This document shows, one piece after another, positions 49,765-63,220 of a stretch of 64,000 nucleotides of DNA. A program made the translations under genes and the position numbers. The stretch covers positions 30,692,001 through 30,756,000 of the forward strand of contig NC_079883.1 in NCBI RefSeq assembly GCF_029227915.1, read 5' to 3'. Origin of the DNA: Hydractinia symbiolongicarpus (Eukaryota; Cnidaria; Hydrozoa; Anthoathecata; Hydractiniidae). Each line of letters opens with the position of its first letter. The first letter of the stretch is position 1. Below the pieces are notes generated by a model, which saw nothing but the letters and a program-made list of their open reading frames with translations, was not told the origin of the DNA and ran no database searches.

Positions 49765-51793
49765 CGGGCCGAGTCCGGGATTTACGGGAAATCGCGGGAT
49801 TTCGTTTGCCGGCGATTAAACTTCTTTTTTTCAGCGTCTCATCAAAAATGAAAACATTTTTGAAAACTACAAGTCTCATGCGTTTTAGTGGTGAAAAAAT
49901 AAATTAAAAAATCATTCGGGAAATGAGTTTACTTCCTGGGTACTTTCTTTGTATACTTTTGACTATACGGGCCAAGTCCGGGATTTACGGGAAATCGCGG
50001 GTTTTCGTTTGCCGGCGATTAAACTTCTTTTATTCAGCGTCTCATAAAAAATGAAAACATTTTTGAAAACTACAAGTCTTATGCGTTTTAGTGGTGAAAA
50101 GATAATTTAAAAAATCGTTTTGGAAATGAATTTACTCACAGGGTACTTTCTTTGTATACATTCGACTATACGGGCCAAGCCCGGGATTTACGGGAAATCG
50201 CGGGTTTTCGTTTGCCGGCGATTAAACCACTTTTATTCAGCGTCTCATCAAAAATGAAAACATTTTTGAAAACTACAAGTCTCATGCGTTTTAGTGGTAG
50301 AAAAAAAAATTAAAAAATCTTTCGGGAAATGAGTTTACTCCCTGGGTACTTTCTTAGTATACATTCGACTATACGGGCCAAGCCCGGGATTTACGGCAAA
50401 TCGTGGGATTTCGTTTACCGGCGATTAAACCTCTTTCATTAAGCGTCTCATCAAAAACGAAAACATTTTTGAAAACGGCAAGTCTCATGCGTTTTAGTGG
50501 TGAAAAAATAATTTAAAAAATCGTTCGGGAAATGAGTTTACTCCCTGGGTACTTTCTTTGTATACTTTTGACTATGCGGGCCGAGTCCGGGGTTTACGGG
50601 AAATCGCGGGTTTTTGTTTGCCGGCGATTAAACTTCTTTTATTTAGCGTCTCATCTAAATTGAAAAAATTTTTGAAAACTACAAGTCTCATGCGTTTTAG
50701 TGGTGAAAAAATAAATTAAAAAATCGTTCGGGAAATGAGTTTACTTCCTGGGTACTTTCTTTGTATACTTTTGACTATACGGGCCAAGTCCGGGATTTAC
50801 GGGAAATCGCGGGTTTTCGTTTGCCGGCGATTAAACTTCTTTTATTCAGCGTCTCATAAAAAATGAAAACATTTTTGAGAACTACAAGTCTTATGCGTTT
50901 TAGTGGTGAAAAAAATAATTTAAAAAATCGTTCTGGAAATGAGTTTACTCACAGGGTACTTTCTTTGTATACATTCGACTATACGGGCCAAGCCCGGGAT
51001 TCACGGGAAATCGCGGGTTTTCGTTTGCCGGCGATTAAACCTCTTTCATTAAGCGTCTCACCAAAAATGAAAACATTTTTGAAAACTACAAGTCTCATGC
51101 GTTTTAGTGGTAAAAAGAAAATTTAAAAGATCGTTCGGGAAATGAGTTTACTCCCTGGGTACTTTCTTTGTATACATTCGACTGTACGAGCCAAGCCCGG
51201 GATTTACGAGAAATAGTGGGTTTTCGTTTGCCGGCGATTAAACCACTTTTATTCAGCGTCTCCTCAAAAATGAAAACATTTTTGAAAACTACAAGTCTCA
51301 TGCGTTTTAGTGGTAAAAAAAATTTAAAAAATCGTTCGGGAAATGAGTTTACTCCCTGGGTACTTTCTTTGTATACATTCGACTATACGGGCCAAACCCG
51401 GGATTTACGGGAAATCGCGGGATTTCGTTTGCCGGCGATTAAACCTCTTTCATTAAGCGTCCCATCAAAAATGAAAACATTTTTGAAAACTGCAAGTCTA
51501 ATGCGTTTTAGTGGTGAAAAGATAATTTAAAAAATCGTTTTGGAAATGAGTTTACTGACAGGGTACTTTCTTTGTATACATTCGACTATACGGGCCAAGC
51601 CCGGGAGTTACGGGAAATCGCCGGATTTCGTTTGCCGGCGATTAAACCTCTTTCATTAAGCGTCTCATCAAAAATGAAAACATTTTTGAAAACTGCAAGT
51701 CTCATGCGTTTTAGTGGTGAAAAGATAATTTAAAAAATCGTTTTGGAAATGAGTTTACTGACAGGGTACTTTCTTTGTATACATTCGACTATA
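49765..51793 (+). repeat. Ten-monomer tandem duplication, copy 1
   Basis: Matches 51794-53822 at an offset of 2029. Shared markers are GGAAATGAATTTAC, CATCTAAATTGAAAAA, GGGATTCACGGG, CTCACCAAAAATG, ATTCGACTGTACGAGCC with ACGAGAAATAG, GTCCCATC and CTGACAGGG. Confidence 0.88.
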
Positions 51794-53822
51794 CGGGCCG
51801 AGTCCGGGATTTACGGGAATTCGCGGGTTTTCGTTTGCCGGCGATTAAACTTCTTTTATTCAGCGTCTCATCAAAAATGAAAACATTTTTGAAAACTTCA
51901 AGTCTCATGCGTTTTAGTGGTGAAAAAATAAATTAAAAAATCGTTCGGGAAATGATTTTACTTCCTGGGTACTTTCTTTGTATGCTTTTGACTATACGGG
52001 CAAAGTCCGGGATTTACGGGAAATCGCGGGTTTTCGTTTGCCGGCGATTAAACTTCTTTTATTCAGCGTCTCATAAAAAATGAAAACATTTTTGAAAACT
52101 ACAAGTCTTATGCGTTTTAGTGGTGAAAAGATAATTTAAAAAATCGTTTTGGAAATGAATTTACTCACAGGGTACTTTCTTTGTATACATTCGACTATAC
52201 GGGCCAAGCCCGGGAATTACGGGAAATCGCGGGTTTTCGTTTGCCGGCGATTAAACCACTTTTATTCAGCGTCTCATCAAAAATGAAAACAATTTTGAAA
52301 ACTACAAGTCTCATGCGTTTTAGTGGTAGAAGAAAAAATTAAAAAATCTTTCGGGAAATGAGTTTACTCCCTGGGTACTTTCTTAGTATACATTCGACTA
52401 TACGGGCCAAGCCCGGGATTTACGGCAAATCGTGGGATTTCGTTTGCCGGCGATTAAACCTCTTTCATTAAGCGTCTCATTAAAAATGAAAACATTTTTG
52501 AAAACGGCAAGTCTCATGCGTTTTAGTGGTGAAAAAATAATTTAAAAAATCGTTCGGGAAATGAGTTTACTCCCTGGGTACTTTCTTTGTATACTTTTGA
52601 CTATGCGGGCCGAGTCCGGGGTTTACGGGAAATCGCGGGTTTTTGTTTGCCGGCGATTAAACTTCTTTTATTTAGCGTCTCATCTAAATTGAAAAATTTT
52701 TTGAAAACTACAAGTCTCATGCGTTTTAGTGGTGAAAAAATAAATTAAAAAATCGTTCGGGAAATGAGTTTACTTCCTGGGTACTTTCTTTGTATACTTT
52801 TGACTATACGGGCCAAGTCCGGGATTTACGGGAAATCGCGGGTTTTCGTTTGCCGGCGATTAAACTTCTTTTATTCAGCGTCTCATAAAAAATGAAAACA
52901 TTTTTGAGAACTACAAGTCTTATGCGTTTTAGTGGTGAAAAAAATAATTTAAAAAATCGTTCTGGAAATGAGTTTACTCACAGGGTACTTTCTTTGTATA
53001 CATTCGACTATACGGGCCAAGCCCGGGATTCACGGGAAATCGCGGGTTTTCGTTTGCCGGCGATTAAACCTCTTTCATTAAGCGTCTCACCAAAAATGAA
53101 AACATTTTTGAAAACTACAAGTCTCATGCGTTTTAGTGGTAAAAAGAAAATTTAAAAAATCGTTCGGGAAATGAGTTTACTCTCTGGGTACTTTCTTTGT
53201 ATACATTCGACTGTACGAGCCAAGCCCGGGATTTACGAGAAATAGCGGGTTTTCGTTTGCCGGCGTTTAAACCACTTTTATTCAGCGTCTCCTCAAAAAT
53301 GAAAACATTTTTGAAAACTACAAGTCTCATGCGTTTTAGTGGTAAAAAAAAATTTAAAAAATCGTTCGGGAAATGAGTTTACTCCCTGGGTACTTTCTTT
53401 GTATACATTCGACTATACGGGCCAAGCCCGGGATTTACGGGAAATCGCGGGATTTCGTTTGCCGGCGATTAAACCTCTTTCATTAAGCGTCCCATCAAAA
53501 ATGAAAACATTTTTGAAAACTGCAAGTCTAATGCGTTTTAGTGGTGAAAAGATAATTTAAAAAATCGTTTTGGAAATGAGTTTACTGACAGGGTACTTTC
53601 TTTGTATACATTCGACTATACGGGCCAAGCCCGGGAGTTACGGGAAATCGCGGGATTTCGTTTGCCGGCGATTAAACCTCTTTCATTAAGCGTCTCATCA
53701 AAAATGAAAACATTTTTGAAAACTGCAAGTCTCATGCGTTTTAGTGGTGAAAAGATAATTTAAAAAATCGTTTTGGAAATGAGTTTACTGACAGGGTACT
53801 TTCTTTGTATACATTCGACTAT
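51794..53822 (+). repeat. Ten-monomer tandem duplication, copy 2
   Basis: Starts in a hybrid monomer (ATTCGAC joined to GCCGAGTCC). Both end comparisons leave only the 13 bases GACTATACGGGCC as the exchange interval, the same as at the 3694 joint. Differences include TGTATGCTTTTG (near 51980) and CGTTTAAACC (near 53265). Confidence 0.85.
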
Positions 53823-54700
53823 ACGGGCCAAGCCCGGGATTTACGGGAAATCGCGGGTTTTCGCTTGCCGGCGATTAAACCACTTTTATTCAGCGTCTCA
53901 CCAAAAATGAAATCATTTTTGAAAACTACAAGTCTCATGCGTTTTAGTGGTAAAAAGAAAATTTAAAAAATCGTTCGGGAAATGAGTTTACTCCCTGGGT
54001 ACTTTCTTTGTATACATTCGACTGTACGAGCCAAGCCCGGGATTTACGAGAAATAGCGGGTTTTCGTTTGCCGGCGATTAAACCACTTTTATTCAGCATC
54101 TCCTCAAAAATGAAAACATTTTTGAAAACTACAAGTCTCATGCGTTTTAGTGGTAAAAAAAAAATTTAAAAAATCGTTCGGGAAATAAGTTTACTCCCTG
54201 GGTACTTTCTTTGTATACATTCGACTATACGGGCCAAGCCCGGGATTTACGGGAAATCGCGGGATTTCGTTTGCCCGCGATTAAACCTCTTTCATTAAGC
54301 GTCCCATCAAAAATGAAAACATTTTTGAAAACTGCAAGTCTAATGCGTTTTAGTGGTGAAAAGATAATTTAAAAAATCGTTTTGGAAATGAGTTTACTGA
54401 CAGGGTACTTTCTTTGTATACATTCGACTATACGGGCCAAGCCCGGGAGTTACGGGAAATCGCGGGATTTCGTTTGCCGGCGATTAAACCTCTTTCATTA
54501 AGCGTCTCATCAAAAATGAAAACATTTTTGAAAACTGCAAGTCTCATGCGTTTTAGTGGTGAAAAGATAATTTAAAAAATCGTTTTGGAAATGAGTTTAC
54601 TGACAGGGTACTTTCTTTGTATACATTCGACTATACGGGCCAAGCCCGGGATTTACGGGAAATCGCGGGTTTTCGCTTGCCGGCGATTAAACCACTTTTA
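53085..54700 (+). repeat. Four-monomer tandem duplication, two copies
   Basis: 53085-53895 and 53896-54700 match at an offset of about 811. Both contain CTCACCAAAAATG, AAAAGAAAATTT, ATTCGACTGTACGAGCC, GTCCCATC, TCTAATGCG and two CTGACAGGG monomers. This overlaps the end of the ten-monomer copy 2, so it is a later event. Confidence 0.82.
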
Positions 54701-54847
54701 TTCAGCGTCTCATCAAAAATGAAAACATTTTTGAAAACTACAAGTCTCATGCGTTTTAGTGGTAAAAAAAAAATTTAAAAAATCGTTCGGGAAATGAGTT
54801 TACACCCTGGGTACTTTCTTTGTATACTTTTGACTATACGGGCCGAG

Positions 54848-54863
54848 TTCGGGATTTACGGGA
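54848..54863 (+). promoter_or_regulatory. Best-spaced CENP-B-box-like site in the window
   Basis: In this type B monomer GAGTCCGGG has become GAGTTCGGG. That gives TTCG (54848-54851), seven bases, CGGG (54859-54862) and A, with the correct spacing. Only the required central A is missing (T at 54856), so eight of nine core bases match. It is a single copy and probably arose by chance. Confidence 0.2.
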
Positions 54864-56399
54864 AATCGCAGGTTTTCGTTTGGCGGCGATTAAACTTCTT
54901 TTATTTAGCGTCTCATCAAAAATGAAAACATTTTTGAAAACTACAAGTCTCATGCGTTTTAGTGGTGAAAAAATAAATTAAAAAATAGTTCCGGAAATGA
55001 GTTTACTCACAGGGTACTTTCTTTGTATACATTCGACTATACGGACCAAGCCCGGGATTTACGGGAAATCGCGGGTTTTCGTTTGCCGGCGATTAAACCT
55101 CTTTCATTAAGCGTCTCATCAAAAATGAAAACATTTTTGAAAACTACAAGTGTCATGCGTTTTAGTGGTAAAAAAAAAATTTAAAAAATCGTTCGGGAAA
55201 TGAGTTTACTCCCTGGGTACTTTCTTTGTATACATTCGACTATACGGGCCAAGCCCGGGATTTACGGGAAATCGCGGGTTTTCATTTGCCGGCGATTAAA
55301 CCTCTTTCATTAAACGTCTCATCAAAAATGAAAACATTTTTGAAAACTCCAAGTCTTATGCGTTTTAGTGGTGAAAAAATAATTTAAAAAATCGTTCCGG
55401 AAATGAGTTTACTCACAGGGTACTTTCTTTGTATACATTCGACTATACGGGCAAAGCCCGGGATTTACGGGAAATCGCGGGTTTTCGTTTGCCGGCGATT
55501 AAACCTCTTTCATTAAGCGTCTCATCAAAAATGAAAACATTTTTAAAAACTACAAGTCTCATGGACTTTAGTGGTGAAATAATAATTTAAAAAATCGTTC
55601 GGGAAATGAGTTTACACCCTGGGTACTTTCTTTGTATACTTTTGACTATACGAGCCGAGTCCGGGATTTACGGGAAATCGCTGGTTTTCCTTTGCCGGCG
55701 ATTAAACTTCTTTTGTTCAGCGTCTGATCAAAAATGAAAACATTTTTGAAAACTACAAGTCTCAAGCGTTTTAGTGGTGAAAGAAAAATTTAAAAAATCG
55801 TTCGGGAAATGAGTTTATTCCCTGGGTACTTTCTTTGTATACATTCGACTATACGGGCCAAGCCTGGGATTTACGGGAAATCGCGGGATTTCGTTTGCCG
55901 GCGATTAAACCTCTTTCATTAAGCGTCTCGTCAAAAATGAAAACATTTTTGAAAACTGCAAATCTCATGCTTTTTAATGGTGAAAAGATAATTTAAAAAA
56001 TCGTTTTGGAAATGAGTTTACTCACAGGGTACTTTCTTTGTATACATTCGACTATACGGGCCAAGCCCGGGATTTACGGAAAATCGCGGGTTTTCGTTTG
56101 CCGGCGATTAAACCACTTTTATTCAGCGTCTCATCAAAAATGAAAACATTTTTGAAAACTACAAGTCTCATGCGTTTTAGTGGTAAAAAAAAAAAATTAA
56201 AAATCTTTCGGGAAATGAGTTTACTCCCTGGGTACTTTCTTAGTATACATTCGACTATACGGGCCAAGCCCGGGATTTACGGCAAATCGTGGGATTTCGT
56301 TTGCCGGCGATTAAACCTCTTTCATTAAGCGTCTCATCAAAAATGAAAACATTTTTGAAAACGGCAAGTCTCATGCGTTTTAGTGGTGAAAAGATAATT

Positions 56400-57600
56400 T
56401 AAAAAATCGTTTTGGAAATGAGTTTACTCACAGAGTACTTTCTTTGTATACATTTGACTTTTCGGGCCAAGCCCAGGATTTACGGGAAATCGCGGGGGTT
56501 CGTTTGCCGGCGATTAAACCTCTTTCATTAAGCGTCTCATCAATAATGAAAACATTTTTGAAAACTACAAGTCTCAAGCCTTTTAGTGGTGAAAGAAAAA
56601 TTTAAAAAATCGTTCGGGAAATGAGTTTATTCCCTGGGTACTTTCTTTGTATACATTCGACTATACGGGCCAAGCCTGGGATTTACGGGAAATCGCGGGA
56701 TTTCGTTTGCCGGCAATTAAACCTATTTCATTAAGCGTCTCGTCAAAAATGAAAACATTTTTGAAAACTGCAAATCTCATGCGTTTTAGTGGTGAAAAGA
56801 TAATTTAAAAAATCGTTTTGGAAATGAGTTTACTCCCTGGGTACTTTCTTAGTATACATTCGACTATACGGGCCAAGCCCGGGATTTACGGCAAATCTTG
56901 GGATTTCGTTTGCCGGCGATTAAACCTCTTTCATTAAGCGTCTCATCAAAAATGAAAACATTTTTGAAAACGGCAAGTCTCATGCGTTTTAGTGGTGAAA
57001 AGATAATTTAAAAAATCGTTTTGGAAATGAGTTTACTCACAGGGTACTTTCTTTGTATACATTTGACTTTTCGGGCCAAGCCCGGGATTTACGGGAAATC
57101 GCGGGGCTTCGTTTGCCGGCGATTAAACCTCTTTCATTAAGCGTCTCATCAAAAATGAAAACATTTTTGAAAACTACAAGTCTCAAGCCTTTTAGTGGTG
57201 AAAGAAAAATTTAAAAAATCGTTCGGGAAATGAGTTTATCCCCTGGGTACTTTCTTTGTATACATTCGACTATACAGGCCAAGCCTGGGATTTACGGGAA
57301 ATCGCGGGATTTCGTTTGCCGGCGATTAAACCTCTTTCATTAAGCGTCTCGTCAAAAATGAAAACATTTTTGAAAACTGCAAATCTCATGCGTTTTAGTG
57401 GTGAAAAGATAATTTAAAAAATCGTTTTGGAAATGAGTTTACTCCCTGGGTACTTTCTTAGTATACATTCGACTATACGGGCCAAGCCCGGGATTTACGG
57501 CAAATCGTGGGATTTCGTTTGCCGGCGATTAAACCTCTTTCATTAAGCGTCTCATCAAAAATGAAAACATTTTTGAAAACGGCAAGTCTCATGCGTTTTA
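56400..57600 (+). repeat. Three-monomer tandem duplication, two copies
   Basis: The ATTTGACTTTTCGGGCC monomer near 56450 and 57059 starts each copy (offset 609). It is followed in both by a TTCCCTGGG or TCCCCTGGG monomer with GCCTGGG, then a CTTAGTATAC monomer with ACGGCAAATC. Small differences include CACAGAGTAC (56431) and CAATAATG (56541) in the first copy. Confidence 0.82.
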
Positions 57601-58734
57601 GTGGTAAAAAAAAAATTTAAAAAATCGTTCGGGAAATGAGTTTACTCCCCGGGTACTTTCTTTGTATACTTTTGACTATGCGGGCCGAGTCCGGGATTTA
57701 CGGGAAATCGCAGGTTTTTGTTTGCCGGCGATTAAACTTCTTTTATTAAGCGTCTCATCAAAAATGAAAACATTTTTGAAAACTACAAGTCTCATGCGTT
57801 TTAGTGGTGAAAAAATAAATTAAAAAATCGTTCGAGAAATGAGTTTACTCCCTGGGTACTTTCTTTGTATACTTTTGACTATACGGGCCGAGTCCGGGAT
57901 TTACGGGAAATCGCGGGTTTTCGTTTGCCGGCGATTAAACTTCTTTTATTCAGCGTCTCATCAAAAATGAAAACATTTTTGAAAACTACAAATCTCATGC
58001 GTTTTAGTGGTGAAAAAATAAATTAAAAAATCGTTCGGGAAATGAGTTTACTTCCTGGGTACTTTCTTTGTATACTTTTGACTATACGGGCCAAGTCCGG
58101 GATTTACGGGAAATCGCGGGTTTTGGTTTGCCGGCGATTAAACTTCTTTTATTCAGCGTCTCATCTAAAATGAAAAAATTTTTGAAAACTACAAGTCTCA
58201 TGCGTTTTAGTGGTAAAAAAAAAATTTAAAAAATCGTTCGGGAAATGAGTTTACTCCCTGGGTACTTTCTTTGTATACTTTTGACTATGCGGGCCGAGTC
58301 TGGGATTTACGGGAAATCGCAGGTTTTTGTTTGCCGGCGATTAAACTTCTTTTATTAAGCGTCTCCTCAAAAATGAAAACATTTTTGAAAACTACAAGTC
58401 TCATGCGTTTTAGTGGTGAAAAAATAAATTAAAAAATCGTTCGGGAAAAGAGTTTACTCCCTGGGTACTTTCTTTGTATACTTTTGACTATACGGGCCGA
58501 GTCCGGGATTTACGGGAAATCGCGGGTTTTCGTTTGCCGGCGATTAAACTTCTTTTATTCAGCGTCTCATCAAAAATGAAAACATTTTTGAAAACTTCAA
58601 GTCTCATGCGTTTTAGTGGTGAAAAAATAAATTAAAAAATCGTTCGGGAAATGAGTTTACTTCCTGGGTACTTTCTTTGTATACTTTTGACTATACGGGC
58701 CAAGTCCGGGATTTACGGGAAATCGCGGGTTTTC

Positions 58735-60154
58735 GTTTGCCGGCGATTAAACTTCTTTTATTCAGCGTCTCATAAAAAATGAAAACATTTTTAAAAACTA
58801 CAAGTCTTATGCGTTTTAATGGTGAAAAGATAATTTAAAAAATCGTTTTGGAAATGAGTTTACTCCCTGGGTACTTTCTTAGTATACATTCCACTATACG
58901 GGCCAAGCCCGGGATTTACGGCAAATCGTGGGATTTCGTTTGCCGGCGATTAAACCTCTTTCATTAAGCGTCTCATCAAAAATGAAAACATTTTTGAAAA
59001 CGGCAAGTCTCATGCGTTTTAGTGGTAAAAAAAAAATTTAAAAAATCGTTCGGGAAATAAGTTTACTCCCTGGGTACTTTCTTTGTATACTTTTGACTAT
59101 GCGGGCCGAGTCCGGGATTTACGGGAAATCGCAGGTTTTTGTTTGCCGGCGATTAAACTTCTTTTATTAAGCGTCTCATCAAAAATGAAAACATTTTTGA
59201 AAACTACAAGTCTCATGCGTTTTAGTGGTGAAAAAATAAATTAAAAAATCGTTCGAGAAATGAGTTTACTCCCTGGGTACTTTCTTTGTATACTTTTGAC
59301 TATACGGGCCGAGTCCGGGATTTACGGGAAATCGCGGGTTTTCGTTTGCCGGCGATTAAACTTCTTTTATTCAGCGTCTCATCTAAAATGAAAAAATTTT
59401 TGAAAACTACAAGTCTCATGCGTTTTAGTGGTAAAAAAAAAATTTAAAAAATCGTTCGGGAAATGAGTTTACTTCCTGGGTACTTTCTTTGTATACTTTC
59501 GACTATACGGGCCAAGTCCGGGATTTACGGGAAATCGTGGGTTTTCGTTTGCCGGCGATTAAACTTCTTTTATTCAGCGTCTCATAAAAAATGAAAACAT
59601 TTTTGAAAACTACAAGTCTTATGCGTTTTAGTGGTGAAAAGATAATTTAAAAAATCGTTTTGGAAATGAGTTTACTCACAGGGTACTTTCTTTGTATACA
59701 TTCGACTATACGGGCCAAGCCCGGGATTTACGGGAAATCGCGGGTTTTCGTTTGCCGGCGATTAAACCACTTTTATTCAGCGTCTCATCAAAAATGAAAA
59801 CATTTTTGAAAACTACAAGTCTCATGCGTTTTAGTGGTAAAAAAAAAATTAAAAAATCTTTCGGGAAATGAGTTTACTCCCTGGGTACTTTCTTAGTATA
59901 CATTCGACTGTACGGGCCAAGCCCGAGATTTACGGCAAATCGTGGGATTTCGTTTGCCGGCGATTAAACCTCTTTCATTAAGCGTCTCATCAAAAATGAA
60001 AACATTTTTGAAAACGGCAAGTCTCATGCGTTTTAGTGGTGAAAAAATAATTTAAAAAATCGTTCGGGAAATGAGTTTACTCCCTGGGTACTTTCTTTGT
60101 ATACTTTTGACTATGCGGGCCGAGTCCGGGGTTTACGGGAAATCGCGGTTTTTT
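58735..60154 (+). repeat. Seven-monomer tandem duplication, copy 1
   Basis: Matches 60155-61595 at an offset of 1420. Shared markers are TTTTAATGGTG, CTTAGTATAC with ACGGCAAATCG, CGTTCGAGAAATG, ATACTTTCGAC with AAATCGTGGGTTTTC, GCCCGAGATTTACGGC and CGCGGTTTTTTG. One difference is ATTCCAC (near 58890) against ATTCGAC. Confidence 0.87.
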
Positions 60155-61595
60155 GTTTGCCGGCGATTAAACTTCTTTTATTCAGCGTCTCATAAAAAAT
60201 GAAAACATTTTTGAAAACTACAAGTCTTATGCGTTTTAATGGTGAAAAGATAATTTAAAAAATCGTTTTGGAAATGAGTTTACTCCCTGGGTACTTTCTT
60301 AGTATACATTCGACTATACGGGCCAAGCCCGGGATTTACGGCAAATCGTGGGATTTCGTTTGCCGGCGATTAAACCTCTTTCATTAAGCGTCTCATCAAA
60401 AATGAAAACATTTTTGAAAACGGCAAGTCTCATGCGTTTTAGTGGTAAAAAAAAAATTTAAAAAATCGTTCGGGAAATGAGTTTACTCCCTGGGTACTTT
60501 CTTTGTATACTTTTGACTATGCGGGCCGAGTCCGGGATTTACGGGAAATCGCAGGTTTTTGTTTGCCGGCGATTAAACTTCTTTTATTAAGCGTCTCATC
60601 AAAAATGAAAACATTTTTGAAAACTACAAGTCTCATGCGTTTTAGTGGTGAAAAAATAAATTAAAAAATCGTTCGAGAAATGAGTTTACTCCCTGGGTAC
60701 TTTCTTTGTATACTTTTGACTATACGGGCCGAGTCCGGGATTTACGGGAAATCGCGGGTTTTCGTTTGCCGGCGATTAAACTTCTTTTATTCAGCGTCTC
60801 ATCTAAAATGAAAAAATTTTTGAAAACTACAAGTCTCATGCGTTTTAGTGGTAAAAAAAAAATTTAAAAAATCGTTCGGGAAATGAGTTTACTTCCTGGG
60901 TACTTTCTTTGTATACTTTCGACTATACGGGCCAAGTCCGGGATTTACGGGAAATCGTGGGTTTTCGTTTGCCGGCGATTAAACTTCTTTTATTCAGCGT
61001 CTCATAAAAAATGAAAACATTTTTGAAAACTACAAGTCTTATGCGTTTTAGTGGTGAAAAGATAATTTAAAAAATCGTTTTGGAAATGAGTTTACTCACA
61101 GGGTACTTTCTTTGTATACATTCGACTATACGGGCCAAGCCCGGGATTTACGGGAAATCGCGGGTTTTCGTTTGCCGGCGATTAAACCACTTTTATTCAG
61201 CGTCTCATCAAAAATGAAAACATTTTGAAAACTACAAGTCTCATGCGTTTTAGTGGTAAAAAAAAAATTAAAAAATCTTTCGGGAAATGAGTTTACTCCC
61301 TGGGTACTTTCTTAGTATACATTCGACTATACGGGCCAAGCCCGAGATTTACGGCAAATCGTGGGATTTCGTTTGCCGGCGATTAAACCTCTTTCATTAA
61401 GCGTCTCATCAAAAATGAAAACATTTTTGAAAACGGCAAGTCTCATGCGTTTTAGTGGTGAAAAAATAATTTAAAAAATCGTTCGGGAAATGAGTTTACT
61501 CCCTGGGTACTTTCTTTGTATACTTTTGACTATGCGGGCCGAGTCCGGGGTTTACGGGAAATCGCGGTTTTTTGTTTGCCGGCGATTAAACTTCT
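60155..61595 (+). repeat. Seven-monomer tandem duplication, copy 2
   Basis: Nearly identical by eye to 58735-60154. One monomer has a shortened dyad (CATTTTGAAAAC, near 61221), a one-base loss in the T-run. Homology ends where TTTAGCGTCTTATC replaces TTCAGCGTCTCATA. Confidence 0.87.
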
Positions 61596-61829
61596 TTTAT
61601 TTAGCGTCTTATCTAAAATGAAAAAAATTTTGAAAACTACAAGTCTCATGCGTTTTAGTGGTGAAAAAATAAATTAAAAAATCGTTCGGGAAATGAGTTT
61701 ACTTCCTGGGTACTTTCTTTGTATACTTTTGACTATACGGGCCAAGTCCGGGATTTACGGGAAATCGCGGGTTTTGTTTGCCGGCGATTAAACTTCTTTT
61801 ATTCAGCGTCTCATAAAAAATGAAAACAT

Positions 61830-63220
61830 TTTTGAAAACTACAAATCTCATGCGTTTTAGTGGTGAAAAAATAAATTAAAAAATCGTTCGGGAAATGAGT
61901 TTACTTCCTGGGTACTTTCTTTGTATACTTTTGACTATACGGGCCAAGTCCGGGATTTACGGGAAATCGCGGGTTTTGGTTTGCCGGCGATTAAACTTCT
62001 TTTATTCAGCGTCTCATCTAAAATGAAAAAATTTTTGAAAACTACAAGTCTCATGCGTTTTAGTGGTAAAAAAAAAATTTAAAAAATCGTTCGGGAAATG
62101 AGTTTACTCCCTGGGTACTTTCTTTGTATACTTTTGACTATGTGGGCCGAGTCTGGGATTTACGGGAAATCGCAGGTTTTTGTTTGCCGGCGATTAAACT
62201 TCTTTTATTAAGCGTCTCCTCAAAAATGAAAACATTTTTGAAAACTACAAGTCTCATGCGTTTTAGTGGTGAAAAAATAAATTAAAAAATCGTTCGGGAA
62301 ATGAGTTTACTCCCTGGGTACTTTCTTTGTATACTTTTGACTATACGGGCCGAGTCCGGGATTTACGGGAAATCGCGGGTTTTCGTTTGCCGGCGATTAA
62401 ACTTCTTTTATTCAGCGTCTCATCAAAAATGAAAACATTTTTGAAAACTTCAAGTCTCATGCGTTTTAGTGGTGAAAAAATAAATTAAAAAATCGTTCGG
62501 GAAATGAGTTTACTTCCTGGGTACTTTCTTTGTATACTTTTGACTATACGGGCCAAGTCCGGGATTTACGGGAAATCGCGGGTTTTCGTTTGCCGGCGAT
62601 TAAACTTCTTTTATTCAGCGTCTCATAAAAAATGAAAACATTTTTGAAAACTACAAGTCTTATGCGTTTTAGTGGTGAAAAGATAATTTAAAAAATCGTT
62701 TTGGAAATGAATTTACTCCCTGGGTACTTTCTTAGTATACATTCGACTATACGGGCCAAGCCCGGGATTTACGGCAAATCGTGGGATTTCGTTTGCCGGC
62801 GATTAAACCTCTTTCATTAAGCGTCTCATCAAAAATGAAAACATTTTTGAAAACGGCAAGTCTCATGCGTTTTAGTGGTAAAAAAAAAATTTAAAAAATC
62901 GTTCGGGAAATGAGTTTACTCCCTGGGTACTTTCTTTGTATACTTTTGACTATGCGGGCCGAGTCCGGGATTTACGGGAAATTGCAGGTTTTTGTTTGCC
63001 GGCGATTAAACTTCTTTTATTAAGCGTCTCATCAAAAATGAAAACATTTTTGAAAACTACAAGTCTCATGCGTTTTAGTGGTGAAAAAATAAATTAAAAA
63101 ATCGTTCGAGAAATGAGTTTACTCCCTGGGTACTTTCTTTGTATACTTTTGACTATACGGGCCGAGTCCGGGATTTACGGGAAATCGCGGGTTTTCGTTT
63201 GCCGGCGATTAAACTTCTTT
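61830..63220 (+). repeat. Copy of 57.97-59.37 kb at an offset of 3853 (19 monomers)
   Basis: Shares CTACAAATCTCATGCG, the rare GGGTTTTGGTTTGCC core (58121 and 61974), GAGTCTGGGATTT, TCTCCTCAAAAATG, AACTTCAAG and the CTTAGTATAC monomer in the same order. It lacks the TTTTAATGGTG change at the end of the third monomer before 58850, so that change probably arose in the left copy. Confidence 0.82.

Larger units (their letters stand above)
46704..57600 (+). repeat. Zone V: about 54 monomers reusing distant segments
   Basis: 46.7-48.0 kb repeats 23.7-25.0 kb in marker order, including CAAGTCTTTTGCG with GAAAATTTAATTT (24291 and 47231). 48.3-49.5 kb repeats 30.2-31.4 kb. 49.1-50.9 kb resembles 35.3-37.1 kb at an offset of about 13806. 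55.0-56.4 kb repeats 45.0-46.6 kb and 38.5-40.1 kb with one monomer lost. Local duplications are listed separately. No non-satellite sequence is present. Confidence 0.78.
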